The notes below the pieces were generated by a model. The model ran no database searches, was not told the origin of the DNA, and saw only the letters and a program-made list of their open reading frames with translations. Positions 34,277-47,330 of a stretch of DNA of 64,000 bases are shown one piece after another; position 1 is the first letter of the stretch; each line of letters starts with the position of its first letter. This stretch comes from Narthecium ossifragum (taxonomy: Eukaryota > Streptophyta > Magnoliopsida > Dioscoreales > Nartheciaceae), in assembly GCA_963920575.1 (NCBI GenBank), contig OY986968.1:27100129-27164128 (forward strand). The letters are read 5' to 3'. The position numbers and the translations under genes are program-made.

Positions 34277-34464
34277 TCTATTATAAAAAGATTCAGTGCA
34301 TCCTATTAAACGAATAGATATGTCCGATCAAAGTTAAGTCTAGATACATCAGACGATTAAGATAAAATCATATGAAAAGTGACCATTATCATATAGTTAG
34401 AAGAGAGATGATGATTAGTGGGAGATGGTGGTTATCTATGCCACCCGGCACGGGAGCCGCCTAG
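34277..34464 (+). mobile_element. Helitron-like element
   Basis: It starts TCTATTATAAAAAG after an A, and ends with the stem TGCC-accc-GGCA, then cgggagccgc and CTAG (34461-34464) followed by T. It interrupts sequence matching the 3' flank of the peptide gene at 12.0-12.15 kb. Confidence 0.65.
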
Positions 34465-34574
34465 TATATAATGTATTTCCCAGCAGAGCGCTTCTCTGGA
34501 CTTTTAACCGGGGTTGGGCCAAGGAGTCACGTAATTTAGGGTCAGCACCCTAGATTACGTCACCCATGGGCTTG

Positions 34575-37203
34575 TCACCGATGAACTATGGGATTTTGGT
34601 TGCCTGTAGGAGCAGAAGGAACTGGAGAGCCACCTCTGTAACCCAAAGCCCTGTGCTCCATACCTACAACAACACAAAGTATGCATGCATGCATCACGCA
34701 TGATTAGATTTACTGAACACTTGAAACAACTCTATAAGCCCCCGTTTGGCAACGACGGTAAGAACTGGGAACCCCATTCTTACCCCCAAACGTCATGGGG
34801 TTAAGTTTTTGAGTTAAATATGAAAATGGGGTTAGGCTTCTCTCTCTCATTTACACCTATCACATGTATTCGAATATTATTTTGATGATGCCAATATTTT
34901 TTTTACATGATGTGGATCAATTATGGACTAACACGTAGCATGTGAGACCCACATATATTAATATTTTATTATAATAATATGTTATTGATATTATTTAATA
35001 CACCACGCATAGGAAATTGTTTTTACGTCCATTGATTTTTTTACGTGCTTCTAAAAATACATGCAAATATTTTTATGATGGGATAAAAATGTCTATGTGC
35101 GTGGTAACATTTTTTGTGCGTGTTTGTTTTTTTATGGGTAAATATTTTTTTATGCATTTTATTAGCCCATAAATATTTTTATGAGCGTATAAAAACTTTT
35201 GCGCACGCATAATATTTTTTTTATATGCGTATTGTATTAAATAATATTATTCATATGTTATTATAATAAAATATTAAATATAAGTGGGTCCACATGCCAC
35301 ATGTCACATCATGATTGGTCTACTTCATGCAAAAGTATTTTATTTTATATTTATTTTCATAATAAATATTAAAATATTTATTATTATATTAATATAAGTG
35401 GGTCCGCATGGGGATGCATTAATGTATACAAACATTATTTTACATTATTTTAATAATAAATATTAAATTTTATTATTATATTAATATAAGTGGGTTCGAA
35501 TGGGGATGCATTGATGTGTACAAAACATTATTTTATATTATTTTAATAATAAAATAATATTATTATATTAGTATAAGTTGGTCAGCATGGGATGCATTGA
35601 TGTGTACAAACATTATTTTATATTATTTTCATAATAAATATTAAAATATTATTATTATCAACCTTATAAGGAGCAATAACAAAAAGCTATGACCAACCTT
35701 CGAACCCTGGACCACCTACGGGTCAACACAGCCATCTAACCAGACAAACTACATTGAGTTTGTTAAAATTTTATATTAACAATAACTAAAAACTGTGCCA
35801 GGGGCACATGTGAGTGCTAGTATTAATATAAGTGGGTTCGCATGTGGATGCATTGATGTAATATTATATATTTTATACACTTCACGTACAAACATTTGAA
35901 TTAACTTAATAATTAATTCAAATGTTACAATCTTAACCAACTAGCATACCCAAATATTATATATTTTTTACACTTTACGTAGATATATTTAAATTAATTT
36001 AATAATTAATTTATATATTATAATCTTAACTCACGAGCTTATCTACTATTATAATATTAAATATTTTATATATTTTTTAATTCTTATCCTTATCCAAAGC
36101 TTAACCCACTAACTTACCCATGTTTCTAACCCAAACGTCAAAAATGGATTAGGTATACCTCCATTTCTTATTCTCACTTTTTTACCCCTAATCTCCCTTA
36201 GACCCTCAACCAAACGGCGGCTAATTACTTAGAAGCTAAAGAAGCAGGCTTAATTACCTCCATTGGCAAGCACTAGGTGTTGATCAGATAATTAAGAAGG
36301 CAAGCAGAGTAGCAAACAGTGTCAGAAAGTAGACGGAGAGGTGACTTTTAGTGGCTTCTGTGAGACATCAAGATTGGGGACGTTGATTTAAATTAAGGAG
36401 AAGATGAGCTTGTCCTAATCTTTGACTTGTTGACTTGGACTTTTTAAGTCTTTGCCTAAAACCAGAGTTTGGAAAGCGTGTTACTATGGCCTTGAAAGCG
36501 TGTTACTATGGCCTTGAAAACTAGTGGAAATCTTGGATTCTTGTGTCCTTTTATTGAAAAATATTCTCCTCTATTGGAAATCATAGCCTTTTTGTTCACG
36601 GCTAGCATGAACAAAAACCCAACTAAAACTTAGAGGATATAGCTTAATTATTTTATTTTTTTTTTTCTGTTTTGTGTTTTCAGTAACTATTTTTGCAACT
36701 TATAGAAAACTTTGGCATTCCCATTAATTTTCCGCCTTGCGTAATTTCTAAGAATACTAGCTAGATAGTTAATTACCTAGCCTCCTCCATTGGCAAGCAC
36801 TAACTGTGCATATATAAAAGAAGAAGGCAAGCATATATAATTGCAAACACTGCTAATTCTAGAGGTCCGCATAGCTAAGACCCGGGTACTTTCTGTAAAG
36901 CCTGGGGTGGTTCTTCGTCCTTGTATCTATTCTTCTCGTCTTTCATTGCTCGCTGCACCAATCACTTCATGCATGCTCACAAGTCACAGCTACTATCTCT
37001 TATAATTAACCAGAGAAATGGCTCTGTGGGATATATTAATCAGAGATAAGGATAAGGATATTTATATGTATATATACTCACTCACCAGTTGAGGTGTTGT
37101 TTGGCAGTTCCTCAGCAGCCATAGCGTCGCGGATGTACAAACTGGTCGAGAGCAGCAAGGCCAAGTAGATCAACACAAGGGTGGCTGCTGATTTCGTCAG
37201 CAT
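34575..37203 (-). CDS. Small secreted peptide gene, copy 3 (divergent; possibly intact)
   Basis: Exon 1 (37203-37086) encodes a signal peptide close to the other copies (MLTKSAATLVLIYLALLL, then AMAAEELPNNTST) and ends in a GT donor. A second exon at 34663-34575 has a TAG acceptor and keeps phase; the joined CDS would be 207 nt, 68 aa. Its tail contains LGYRGGSPVPSAPTGNQNP, which loosely recalls the PVPPSAP core of IDA-type peptides. A closer homologue of exon 2 of copy 1 also exists at 36952-36850 but is shifted out of frame. The 2.4-kb intron holds a PIF-like element and a Helitron. Whether either splice form is used is unknown. Confidence 0.4.
34738..36221. mobile_element. PIF/Harbinger-like non-autonomous element
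   Basis: Terminal repeats GCCCCCGTTTGG and GCCGCCGTTTGG (11 of 12 identical, inverted) are flanked by the 3-bp duplication TAA (34735-34737, 36222-36224), as in PIF/Harbinger and Tourist elements. The 1484-bp interior is AT-rich, has internal repeats (aatataagtgggt blocks near 35280-35580) and a nested Helitron. No transposase is present. Confidence 0.7.
35658..35820 (+). mobile_element. Short Helitron-like element (163 bp)
   Basis: It starts TCAACCTTATAAGG after an A and ends with the stem GTGCC-agg-GGCAC, then atgtgagtgCTAG (35817-35820), followed by T. Its body matches the right half of 37758-38141. Confidence 0.75.
36235..36845. repeat. Imperfect direct repeat within the peptide-gene intron
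   Basis: The block ccattggcaagcacta plus flanking ttaattacct and agaaggcaagca occurs at about 36240-36310 and again at 36765-36840. A 26-bp direct repeat (gaaagcgtgttactatggcc and neighbours) lies between them near 36472-36520. Confidence 0.6.
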
Positions 37204-37757
37204 CTTTGATCAATATGTATGTAACTCGCGCGGTTCAGTAGGGAGTTTGAAGAAGGCGAATGACCAGCTGGGAGCCTCTTATAAAGACGGAAGGAAGGGA
37301 GATCGAATTGTGTGGATGTTAATTGTGATGATCATGGTTTGAATGAGTCAACAAATTAAAGCCAGATTTTTTTTTTCTTCTGGATGGTGCTGAATGAATG
37401 GCACGTTTATTTTTGGGGTGGATAACGAGAGATCTTAGATATTAGCTATAAGAGTCGAGGTTCAGATCTTAGACAGGTTCCGTTTGGCATGGGATCAAGG
37501 GGCCCTTTTATCCTCATATTTATTTTTAAATATCAAAAGTAATCATTGCTACTTTATTCATATTCCATCTATCATCATCACCCTATTTTTTTTTATTCTT
37601 ATTCCTTAATCCTATTAACCCAGAATAAGCTAATCCTGAAATCCCTTAACCCTCATTAACCAGAAATAAGCTACCCCACACGAAATGCCCCTTTAATATT
37701 TAAAAAGTCAAGGTTTCGGCCTCTACATGTCTATTTTTCAATGCTGAACCTTTTTCA
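37204..37757. other. Promoter side of peptide copy 3 and AT-rich insert
   Basis: A TATA box (cttataaag, about 37273) and promoter blocks shared with copies 1 and 2 lie at 37204-37330. The stretch 37466-37710 interrupts the homology with copy 2 and may be a small MITE. No gene is seen. Confidence 0.4.
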
Positions 37758-38141
37758 TCAACCTTATAAGGAGCAATAACGGTTAACCTGCATTAATTCA
37801 TATCCCCTAAGTTTCTTTATATATATTCTCTAAGTTTGTTTTATATAAACATGCATTAATTCATATCAACATAAGTTCTATTAATATTATCTTATGCAAT
37901 ATGCAAAGGCTTAGATTTATATTTATATTTATTTTATATATCCTAAGTTAAACTTATAATATTTTATATTTTATTGGCTATGTTTTATGGTGACAATGAA
38001 CAAAAAACTATAACCAACCTTCGAACCCTGGACCACCTACGGGTTAACACAGCCGTCTAACCAGACAAACTACATGGAGTTTGTTAAAATTTTATATTAA
38101 CAATAACTAAAAACTGTGTCAGAGACATACGTGAGTACTAG
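37758..38141 (+). mobile_element. Helitron-like element (384 bp)
   Basis: It starts TCAACCTTATAAGGAGC after an A and ends gtgagtaCTAG at 38138-38141 before T, with a decayed 3' hairpin (GTGTC-aga-GACAT). A minus-strand relative lies at 60437-60796. Confidence 0.7.
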
Positions 38142-38644
38142 TAAGTTATAGTTTGCCTCACACGACAACGCTAACGTCACTTTGCTATTTAATCGATTAT
38201 CTATTGAATTAATGGGCCGGGGGCCCAAACGACCCGTCAATACATTGTCTATATCCCGCTTCAAATTCGGATCTGCACAAAAAGAAAAAACCAACCCGAA
38301 TCCGAATCATTTATAGCAGGGCACTCGTCTCCTCCAGCACATTGTTCTGGTTTCTAGCGGCGACACCAGAGACCCCTCGCTGGTGAGTCTAAGCTTCTCT
38401 AATGGATATATCAGCGAAATTAGTAGCAAAGATAAAATAAAGAACTTGTTCTTGAGTAAAATTTCTACGATTTTTCCTTTTTATAGGTTCTCTTGGAATT
38501 AGATTATTAACCAACAACTCGGAAACCCTAGATAGTGCTAACATTCGATCGCTCAAATTGTACGAATCTTGATATATATATTATTATTGATCCATTTGAA
38601 CAGGCTTTTACGAAGGTGGAAAGGAAATAGTTCAAGTGTGTGGT

Positions 38645-41545
38645 ATGGAAAGTAAAGAGCCAGCTAGAAAGCCCTCATCTTCGAAAAAGAAGAAGGGTCT
38701 TGAGATACAGGGTTACCCAGTTGAAGGGCTATCGATTGGAGGGCAGGAAACTTGTGTGATATTTCCAAGCCTCAAGATGGCCTTTGATATTGGCAGATGT
38801 CCGCAGCGAGCTATCTCGCAGGATTATCTCTTCATCTCCCATGGTCACATGGACCACATTGTAAGGATACCTTATACCTCTTTCTTTGCATCGGGAGGCT
38901 TTCTTTTGATGTAATGCCTCGTATTTGAATGTACCTTTTGAGATTTGGAAGTAAGAATGCTTCTAGCCAACAGAAATGATGGTTCTTGGTTATATTAGAT
39001 TGTTGTGTAATATGTAATTCTTGCATTGCATCCTTGTATATGATTCAACTAGATCTTGTTTGTAACAAATGTGATTGATTTCGATAGAAGAAGGACTTTC
39101 TTGCAGTGTGAAGTCTTTTGTGCATGTTTTCACTCAAGCTTCACTTTATTTGATGAATTTTATGGTCCCATTTGTTGCCTCTGTTTCAGGGAGGACTTCC
39201 CATGTATGTTGCTACTCGAGGTTTATATAGTATGAAACCACCAACTATATTTGTTCCAGTAGCCATCAAAGACCACGTAGAAAAGTTATTTGAGGCTCAT
39301 AGGGCGATGGACCAATCTGAACTGAAACACGAGCTGGTCATTTTGGATGTAGGTAAAATTCGATCTTTGCTCAGATAGCTGTCGAATATCTGGATTGTTG
39401 TAGCATTTATCGACGTAATGATGCATTTCTGTGATTACTTTTGAAGGAGACGAGTTTCGGATAAGGAAGGACCTTAAAGTGAGAGCTTTTAGGACATACC
39501 ATGTAATTCCGAGCCAGGTGATGATTATAGGTCACTGTGTTGGTTTCTAATTGATTGAAGTAATTGTGCTTAACACATCATCCCTTCCTTTTGAGCATAT
39601 ATAAAGTTGAGCAATTTTGCAGGGTTATGTAATATATTCCATTAAGGAGAAACTGAAGCAAGAATACACTGGCCTGACAGGGAATGAGATCAAGAACTTA
39701 AAACTATCAGGTGTGGAGGTCTGTCTTAGCTGACACTGACTATTAACTGTGTCAGGACCTATTTCTGGTGTCTACCTTTTGACCAGCCTTGAAGAATTTG
39801 AGTGTAATGTTTCCATTGTCTCTTGTTTTTTTGTGGTAGCAGATCACTAATACAGTGACATCACCCGAGGTCGCTTTTACAGGAGACACTATGTCGAATT
39901 TTATCATTGACCCGGACAATTCTGATGTTTTAAAAGCACGTGTTCTTGTAATGGAGGTATTTACCAGCTCTCTTAGCCCCTTGATTTGGTATGTTTGATC
40001 TCACTAATACTGTATATTCTTGGCGTGTTAAATTTCTTTTGTACCATTCTTGCAGTACATATCCTTTTTTATCTATCAACTATCAAGGAGCTTCATTTAC
40101 AATGCCAATTGCCTTTTAGCTATAGAGTTGTTTATATTTCAAAATTGTATCGGTTGCCATATTCTGAAGGTCAAAATTGTATTAGTTGCCATATTCTGAA
40201 GGTTGGGAGCCATGGCTTCTTCCTGTGTGATTGTATATAGTTCTGAAGTACTACAACATCTAGTTGGGAAGTTATCTTGTGCTCTGGTGCTACAAACTGG
40301 CTAAAAATTCTTACGCTGCATTGGAACAATTGTTCTGTTCTATAGGTCTTTACATTCGTGAATAATTTCATAGTGAAAGTTCTAGAATTATGACAAGAAT
40401 CATATTGACATGCAAATATTCTTGCAAGTAACATCTTCTTGTGCTTTGGTTCGATCATGGTCATCCAGACAGAGATATTGTAAAACTCTTGTAGTCATTT
40501 AGCATAATTTTTATGCTTATTCATTAGCTACCGCTGTGACATGATTTAGATCTGTTGTCTTTGTTGTCAAATTTCATGCAGTTACATAAAGCATTATAGA
40601 TATTTATTTGAACTATCATGCACGAGGTTAACCATCTTTTAGAGACGAAAAATACGTTACATGCAAAGGCTAAGGTCCTGAAACTTCTTTTTGGTGATGG
40701 ACAATGGAAGACTTGTTACTCTCCAACTCTAAGCACATCCCAGCATGTCTGCTACCATGCTTTGTTCTTTTTGCCCTTTTTCCCTCCACTGCTGGGTTAC
40801 ATAGATCAGCTCTTCAGAGCTTCTTTACAGGAATTGGATGTGTTCATCTTTATCCTACTCTCTGACTTGATGAATACTACTAACTTCGTATTTTCACTTT
40901 AATTCCTTAGAGCACTTTTGTGGACGATGCAATGACAACTGAGCATGCAAGAGATTATGGTCACACCCATTTGTCCGAGGTTGCTTGTTCAAATTCTATT
41001 TTTATTCCAAATCATGAATCAGAGTCCTTTGTTATGACTCATTGGTTCCTGATTATATTACTTGTCTTCCGCAGATAGCTAGTTATGCAGACAGGTTTCA
41101 CAACAAAGCAATCCTGCTGATCCACTTTTCAGCTCGCTACCATCCATATGTAAATTACCTATTCTTCTTTTTCTTTTTACTGCAAAAGTTGGTGTCCTAC
41201 TCCTAGGTGCTCAAGGTACTCGTTGTAAAGCATGTTTTCTTAGGGGTTAGGTACTGGAGGTTGAAGATAAATTTCTCATGATTTACACTATCCATCAATT
41301 TAGAATTTACATACATGCAAGTTTCTTTTGCTGTTCAGGATTTCTTTTTCCTAAGCACTTCTTCCTGCTTGGGCGCTTGTCATATTGAGTTTCTGGTATG
41401 CACTTCGTTTTGTGCATTATCTTCGTATGTTTCTAATATTTGCTTCCTTGTCTAATGCATGCTTCTTCAGGAAATTGAAGCAGCGATTAGTAAACTGCCC
41501 CCACCATTTGCAGGTCGAGTTTTTGCCCTGATGGAGGGTTTCTGA
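38645..41545 (+). CDS. TRZ1: tRNase Z, short form (tRNA 3'-end endonuclease)
   Basis: Eight coding exons join in frame: 38645-38860, 39190-39352, 39447-39517, 39623-39718, 39843-39956, 40911-40979, 41075-41149 and 41471-41545 (879 nt, 292 aa). All introns are GT-AG. The metallo-beta-lactamase motif HGHMDH is at residues 66-71; later ligand regions are VAFTGDT and LIHFSARY. The length and the end GRVFALMEGF match plant short tRNase Z. The enzyme cuts tRNA precursors after the discriminator base. No transit peptide is evident, so a cytosolic TRZ1-type protein is likely. The start codon was chosen as the first ATG in frame; a 5' UTR intron (donor near 38382, acceptor near 38602) is probable. Confidence 0.95.
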
Positions 41546-42316
41546 TGAGTGGCAGTCTCATGATGGACTTCAAAACTTGTTTGCCAGTTCTATTGGGAAG
41601 ATTGGTCTCATTATTCTTGCTGCTTGCTCTCTCGGATATCACAGCCATTTGTTTGTGACCAGCAAATTTCAGATCATTGGCTCTGTTTCTTTAAAAATTT
41701 GAATCCACCAATTTTTACATTACGAAGCGGAGCAGGACGGAAGCAGCAAGCCAAGTTGTCGGACAGAAGTTTTTATTCACCAGTTCATCTGCACCTCAAA
41801 TCTACACAACTATAAAGAAAGCCAGAACCTCACTGGATATAAGGCTTTTGTGGCCTGAACATTCTGAGCGCTGCAAACTATGCAATCGCCTACATTTGTA
41901 GAAGTTTGTTTTGATTTTACTGATATTATGTTGCATCTCTATATATATTTCAGTACACCATTTCATCCAATTGTAAATCTTGTTTTTTGTTTGTGCTACA
42001 ATGAAGCAGTTGCACTGACGGGATACATATGGGTACTGTCTTGTGGTTCTAATCTTGTTGGCGCTAACCCTCCACGGTATTTATGCGATGGTATCGGATC
42101 TTAAATTTCAGATCCGATTAGCTCCTAAGTTGGTTCCCAGCCGATGGGCCTATTAGCTTTGGGTTGCATGCGGGCCAAGTAGGCCTGCGAACTAAAGGAA
42201 GTGATCCATGGGCCCGCTCCATGGGTGAGCCCTCCAACCGACCCCGGCTCATCGATATCTCTCTCGATCTTGACGCAGAGAGCTGAGAAGTCCCCAGACC
42301 ACACGAGTCAGTCCCC
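41546..42316 (+). promoter_or_regulatory. tRNase Z 3' flank and CLPR1 promoter region
   Basis: The two genes are head to tail with 771 bp between coding regions. The first part should be the tRNase Z 3' UTR; the last 200 bp are GC-rich and precede the CLPR1 start. I see no other gene. Confidence 0.5.
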
Positions 42317-45300
42317 ATGGCCATGGCGACCTATCTCAGCGTTGGCTCCTACCCTCTGGAACTAGGGTTTCATCCTACTCTCTCCAAGAACTCGAATCCG
42401 CTTTCCTTCGGAGCGCGTCGAGTTCCCTTCTTGAATCCTTCGCCGAGAAAAGCGATCCGGGTATGCGCCTCGGCGTCCGAGGACGCCAGCTGGTACGACC
42501 ACATACCCAACCAATTCCGAGAGGAGAATCTCAAAGATGGATGTGAGTCCCTTCTTTAGCTTGTTTGTTTCCCTTCGAAATGTTCTTTATTTCGTCCTTT
42601 TTCTTTCTTGGTGTTTTTTTTATCGGCATGTGATGGTCGATGTAGTTTCTGGTGATATATGGGTACAATTAGAAGTCTAATGAGAGGTCATTGCGTCCGA
42701 TGGTTCGGTATGCAAGCCATAGACATCTTTGGGTGTTGGTTTTTGATATAAAGATTGAGTTGGGGTTCTTCAATTGGCTATGTTGTTTTCTTGATTCAGT
42801 TATAAAGATATATCATAAAAACTTATTCGGTTTTTTGATTGGAATAATTTATTTCTTTTGTCTTTTGGTGCAATGCTTGGTTAGCATACTAGGTCATCAT
42901 GTTGTTGAAGATGGGAATGGATTTAAATTGGAGGAAGAGAAACAGAATTGTTTCTTCTTTGGAGATATTTTTTTAACTGTTATGTATGTATTGTTAGGTG
43001 AAATGACAAACTCAATCCACATTCTTCTTGGCACTGAAGGCTTTTGGCGTATTTATTTGTATGGGAATACTAACTTGATAATATTTTCCAGTGTTGGTAT
43101 GAGGGACTTTTAGAGTAGATGGCAGGATTTATCTTGGGTTTAGGATGAAAAGGTTGTCACGCCTGATGTTTTAGGCTAGCTATGTATAATTTCTCTTCTT
43201 TTACGGGCCTTCTTTTAAGATAGACTTAAAGCCTGGGATTATATATTTTTTAAAATTTTGCCCTGGAAAGGTCTGATATAAATTGTGCTAATATGATTTC
43301 TTTTCTGTGATTTTGGTCCTCCCTTTTCCCGTTTTATGACCTTGACATTTTCAGTGTCTTTTGTTACATCTGAAGCTGATATGCACATTAGGGAAGGCTG
43401 CATTGTCACCTGGATATGGTCATGCAGCAGTCTTCTAACTGAGTTGTGAACCGATGTGCTTTGTAAAGATGTATGCCTGCTTGTTTTGAGTAATGGCTTT
43501 GAGTGTTCCTTTTTCCTCGTTATGCAGTGATGGACAATTTTAAAAGTGTTCCCAGATACCTCTATGGCCTTAATGATTCCCAGATGGACATGTTCATGAC
43601 AGAAGATAGCCCCTTTCGTCGGCAAGCAGAAAAAGTCACAGAGGTCAAAGCTAATTTTTCCATAATGTACTATTTGTGAATGGAGTCATAGACAATAGTT
43701 TGCTTAAGGTTTTGATGAGAGAGTAGTTCATATGTATAACTGAAACTGAATTCGAAGTTAGTGTTTCATCTATGTTTCTTGTTCTACATATTAAAAGGTT
43801 CTATGATCTCATTTGCTTTGGTATGGTAACAGGATAGTATCTCATCTGCAAGGAATTACCTTGACAATGGAGGGATGTATAGCTTATCAGGTACGAAGGA
43901 TGGCCCATCAAAGTATAGTATGAGCATAAGCATGTATCGTGGAGGAGCCCGGGGATATGGAAGGCCCAGAACTGCACCTCCAGACTTACCGTCTTTACTC
44001 TTGGATGCTCGAATATGCTATATTGGCATGCCTGTAAGAGATTACTAATGAGTCATTCTCTTCATATTTGCAATTTGATCTTGCTAGTTTTTGTGTAAAA
44101 GCTATTCATGATATTTTTTGCTCCATGTTAACAGATAGTCCCAGCAGTCACCGAGCTCATTGTTGCTCAACTTATGTGGTTGGATTATGATAATCCCTCG
44201 AAACCGATATACTTATACATTAATTCACCTGGGACTCAGGTAAGTACCAGTCACTAAACTGCTAATTTTTCCTGCTTTCTATGTCTCCTGAGGCAACTGA
44301 AGTCTTGCATTGATACACATACTGAATTAGCACCTACATGTCGTCTCCAGAATGAAAAGATGGAGACCGTTGGATCTGAAACTGAGGCATATGCTATTGC
44401 TGACACTCTAGCTGTAAGTGTACTCGTCCAGTCCTATTGGTGTTTCCTACTCTAATGTCCAAGTATACTCTTGACTGCTGGGTGGTCCTTTTGTTATGCT
44501 TAAGTCATTATAAACACCCTCTTATCTAATGATTACTTACATGCTATCTCGTTGTTTTGGAGTGGTCTCATTACATAATCCAATTAATTAGTTAATGTTA
44601 AAACTTCACTGCTGCCTTGAATGGATTATGTTCTTGAAATGCATAGTTTACATGTCTTTTTGGGGGCAATTGGCAGCCCGATATCAGGTGATGGCCTCTG
44701 ATGGCTGTGGGCATCACTGTCCTGAATCTTAGTGTAAGCCAATGTGCATCAGCCAATACACAGCCAAACATTCCTTTAGTTACGCATAAGATAGATGCTT
44801 TCCTAGTGTAGATGATGTTATCCCGTTTGATATGGCCCCTCAAAGACCATTCTTCCATTTGATTTTCATGTCACCAGGTTAATACCTTTTTGGATAATGG
44901 TTTGAGAAGTATCAAGGCTCGTGAATCCATTGATCTCCTAATATTGTCTCTACAAATAAAAAGCATTTACAATTTGGTTACACACCTTTGAAAAGTGATT
45001 GCCAGAGATAAAAAAAATACAAGTTCTTATACTGTTACATATACTTGTTTGTTGCATGGAAGGTCTAATATTGCATGTTCGCTGTTTCTGAGAGAGAAAT
45101 CTGCTACTCATTACTATCTTCCAAATCTCAAGTAAGATGGCTTGCCAGATGTGAGCTTGTGTTGAAGTTTCTTGGTAGTGTCTGGGCAGTGGACTCTGTT
45201 CAGCCGCTTGGAGTTGTTTTATGTCGCTTAGTATCAAAAGTCATTGAACATGCTGGAAGAATCACTGTTAATTAAAGTATTATTTCTTCGTGTTTCAGTA

Positions 45301-46027
45301 CTGTAAGTCCAAAGTGTATACGGTGAATTGCGGCATGGCATATGGTCAGGCAGCAATGCTCTTATCTCTGGGTGCTAAGGGATACCGTGCTCTGCAGCCA
45401 AATGCCTCCAGTAGGTTCCTATTTAGTTTTATTTATTGTTATTGTGTATGCTATCTTTACTTGTAAGTGCTATAACAACTAGTTAATGTATTGCAGCAAA
45501 GCTATATCTGCCTAAAGTCAACAAATCAAGTGGGTCTGTCATTGATATGTGGATAAAGGTGACCCTCTTTAAAACATACCTAGATAAAAAAAATGGAAGA
45601 ACTTCATACTTCCTCACATTTTATGTTCCTTTCTTCTTTTTGTTGACAACTGTTCTTGCAATATCATTTTGTCCAGGCAAAAGAGCTTGATGCAAACACC
45701 GACTACTACATTGAATTGCTAGCTAAAGGGATTGGAAAACCAAAGGAAGAGATTGCAAAAGATATCCAGCGTCCTAAGTATTTTCAAGCACAAGAAGCCA
45801 TTGCATATGGAATTGCAGATAAGATTATTGACGCACGAGATGCTGCTTTTGAGAAACGGGTAATATGTCTATACTTGCTTGAGCTTTTATTTATTCATAG
45901 TTTTCTTGTGTTGATATGTCACTAATGTCTTTTTGGCCAGAACTATGACGAGTTGCTAGCTCAATCAAAAGCCATGCGAAGGTCGGCTGGAGCTGGTACG
46001 CAGACAGCTCCATCGGGATTTAGATAG
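42317..46027 (+). CDS. CLPR1: Plastid Clp protease subunit ClpR1 (catalytically inactive ClpP homologue)
   Basis: Nine coding exons join in frame: 42317-42542, 43528-43643, 43833-44033, 44135-44239, 44351-44413, 45299-45410, 45497-45558, 45677-45859 and 45941-46027 (1155 nt, 384 aa). The N-terminus is a Ser/Arg-rich transit peptide. Diagnostic stretches are NFKSVPRYLYGLNDSQMDMF, MYRGGARGYGRPRTAPPDLP and NEKMETVGSETEAYAIADTL, which match ClpR1. The ClpP serine position is replaced (CGMAYGQAAM) and the ClpP histidine motif is KLYLPKV, so it is non-catalytic. It belongs to the ClpP1/ClpR ring of the chloroplast stroma. The gene looks intact. Confidence 0.96.
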
Positions 46028-46563
46028 GCACAAATCGTGACGCAGTTTATACATTAACAGGGTGTATATGCCCCTAAGACGTCTACAACGAATATTTGCC
46101 TTGGGAGAAAGAACATGGTAGATACAGGCATATAGGCTGAGTTGGCCGTCTATTTATGGCCTGAGATGGCATCAGCGTTGGAACTTAAACCATGAGCTTG
46201 TACACAGGAAAGGAGTTCAAATGGAACCAATTTACAAGCAGATTTGTAAAAGAGGAGTTACGCTGACTACTCTATTTTAGATTGCTGTCCTAGTATATGT
46301 GTAGTGTTGACCATACATTGGTCCATATGATGTAGAAAGTATTACTTTGAAGTATATAGTTGGTGGCCTTCAAAATCAGTTGCTTTGTGATCTGTAGTCT
46401 TTTTTCCCCTTATATTCTTTGTTGAGCATATGGTTCGCAAGGCTTTGCATGCGGAACTCTTTGATGGTCCGTGGTTTTGCAGGTCTACTACCATTCTAAT
46501 TGAGGCGTTTGTTTCTCTTGTAAACAGTGGTAAAATTTGCTCTTCCAATCACCTGTTGCTGAA

Positions 46564-46607
46564 GGGTGCGGCTATCCGCACCACCGTTTCGACTCAACAC
46601 ACCACAT
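46564..46607 (+). repeat. MULE left TIR
   Basis: 44 bp identical to the inverted right end. It begins with a self-complementary hairpin, GGTGCGG-ctat-CCGCACC, and ends ...caacacaccacat. Confidence 0.95.
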
Positions 46608-47106
46608 CATTTTTCATACCCAAAAGACCCATTGGTGATATGTCCAAACTAACCTTCTGAAATACAATACACCACAAAACCTAATCTACCATAAGATTTA
46701 TTTCTCAATACACCATAACATCACATCTTCTCCTACCTCTAACCATCATTTTCTCCTTCTCTTATTACCGAATTTTCACCTCCAATCCCTAACCATCTCC
46801 TCCCTCCAAGCCCTAGGTCTTCAAGTTACTCACTCCCCCTCCCTCCAAGCCCTAGGTCTTCAAGTTATTCTATCTTCTTTCTTATCCTCCAACACATTCA
46901 CATTATACTCCAAACCATCTCCTCCAACCTTAGGTTTTCAACTCACACAAGCCCTCCCCATTATACATTGTCAATCCAAGGTGTCTTAGGTCGAAATGGA
47001 TGGAGAAGACGAATGCTGGAGCGAAGGAGACGAGAAAAGGCGCTCAAAAAATATACATTTCCTTTTCTCTTGTTTTTTTTTTGTCCTTCTCGGATCGCGT
47101 TTTGAT

Positions 47107-47296
47107 CGGTAGTATCAGACCGACAGAAAACGTCAACGTATCGGTATGTAGAACCCGATACTTTGGCTTAATGTACCGGTAACATAATACTGATTAGTAT
47201 GCTATGTATACCGAGACGTATCCACCGAAACTATAGCTTTATATACCGGTAAAATGGTACCGATTCATACGTTAGTATACCGGTACCATGGTACCG
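47107..47296 (+). promoter_or_regulatory. Dyad cluster A (CGGTA-N6-TACCG), upstream of the transposase
   Basis: Perfect 16-bp dyads lie at 47247-47262 and 47281-47296. Decayed ones start at 47107, 47142, 47177 and (weak) 47212. Starts are 34-35 bp apart throughout. The cluster sits between the left TIR and the first transposase exon, where a promoter and transposase-binding region are expected. Confidence 0.8.
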
Positions 47297-47330
47297 ATGT
47301 GAACACAGTGTTGGCTACCTGCCTTACTAA

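Noticed and set aside
42691..43113. 140-codon open frame on the CLPR1 strand
   Set aside because: It lies inside CLPR1 intron 1 and shows no domain.
46430..46660. 76-codon frame crossing the MULE left border
   Set aside because: It joins CLPR1 3' flank to TIR sequence and is a by-product of the insertion.
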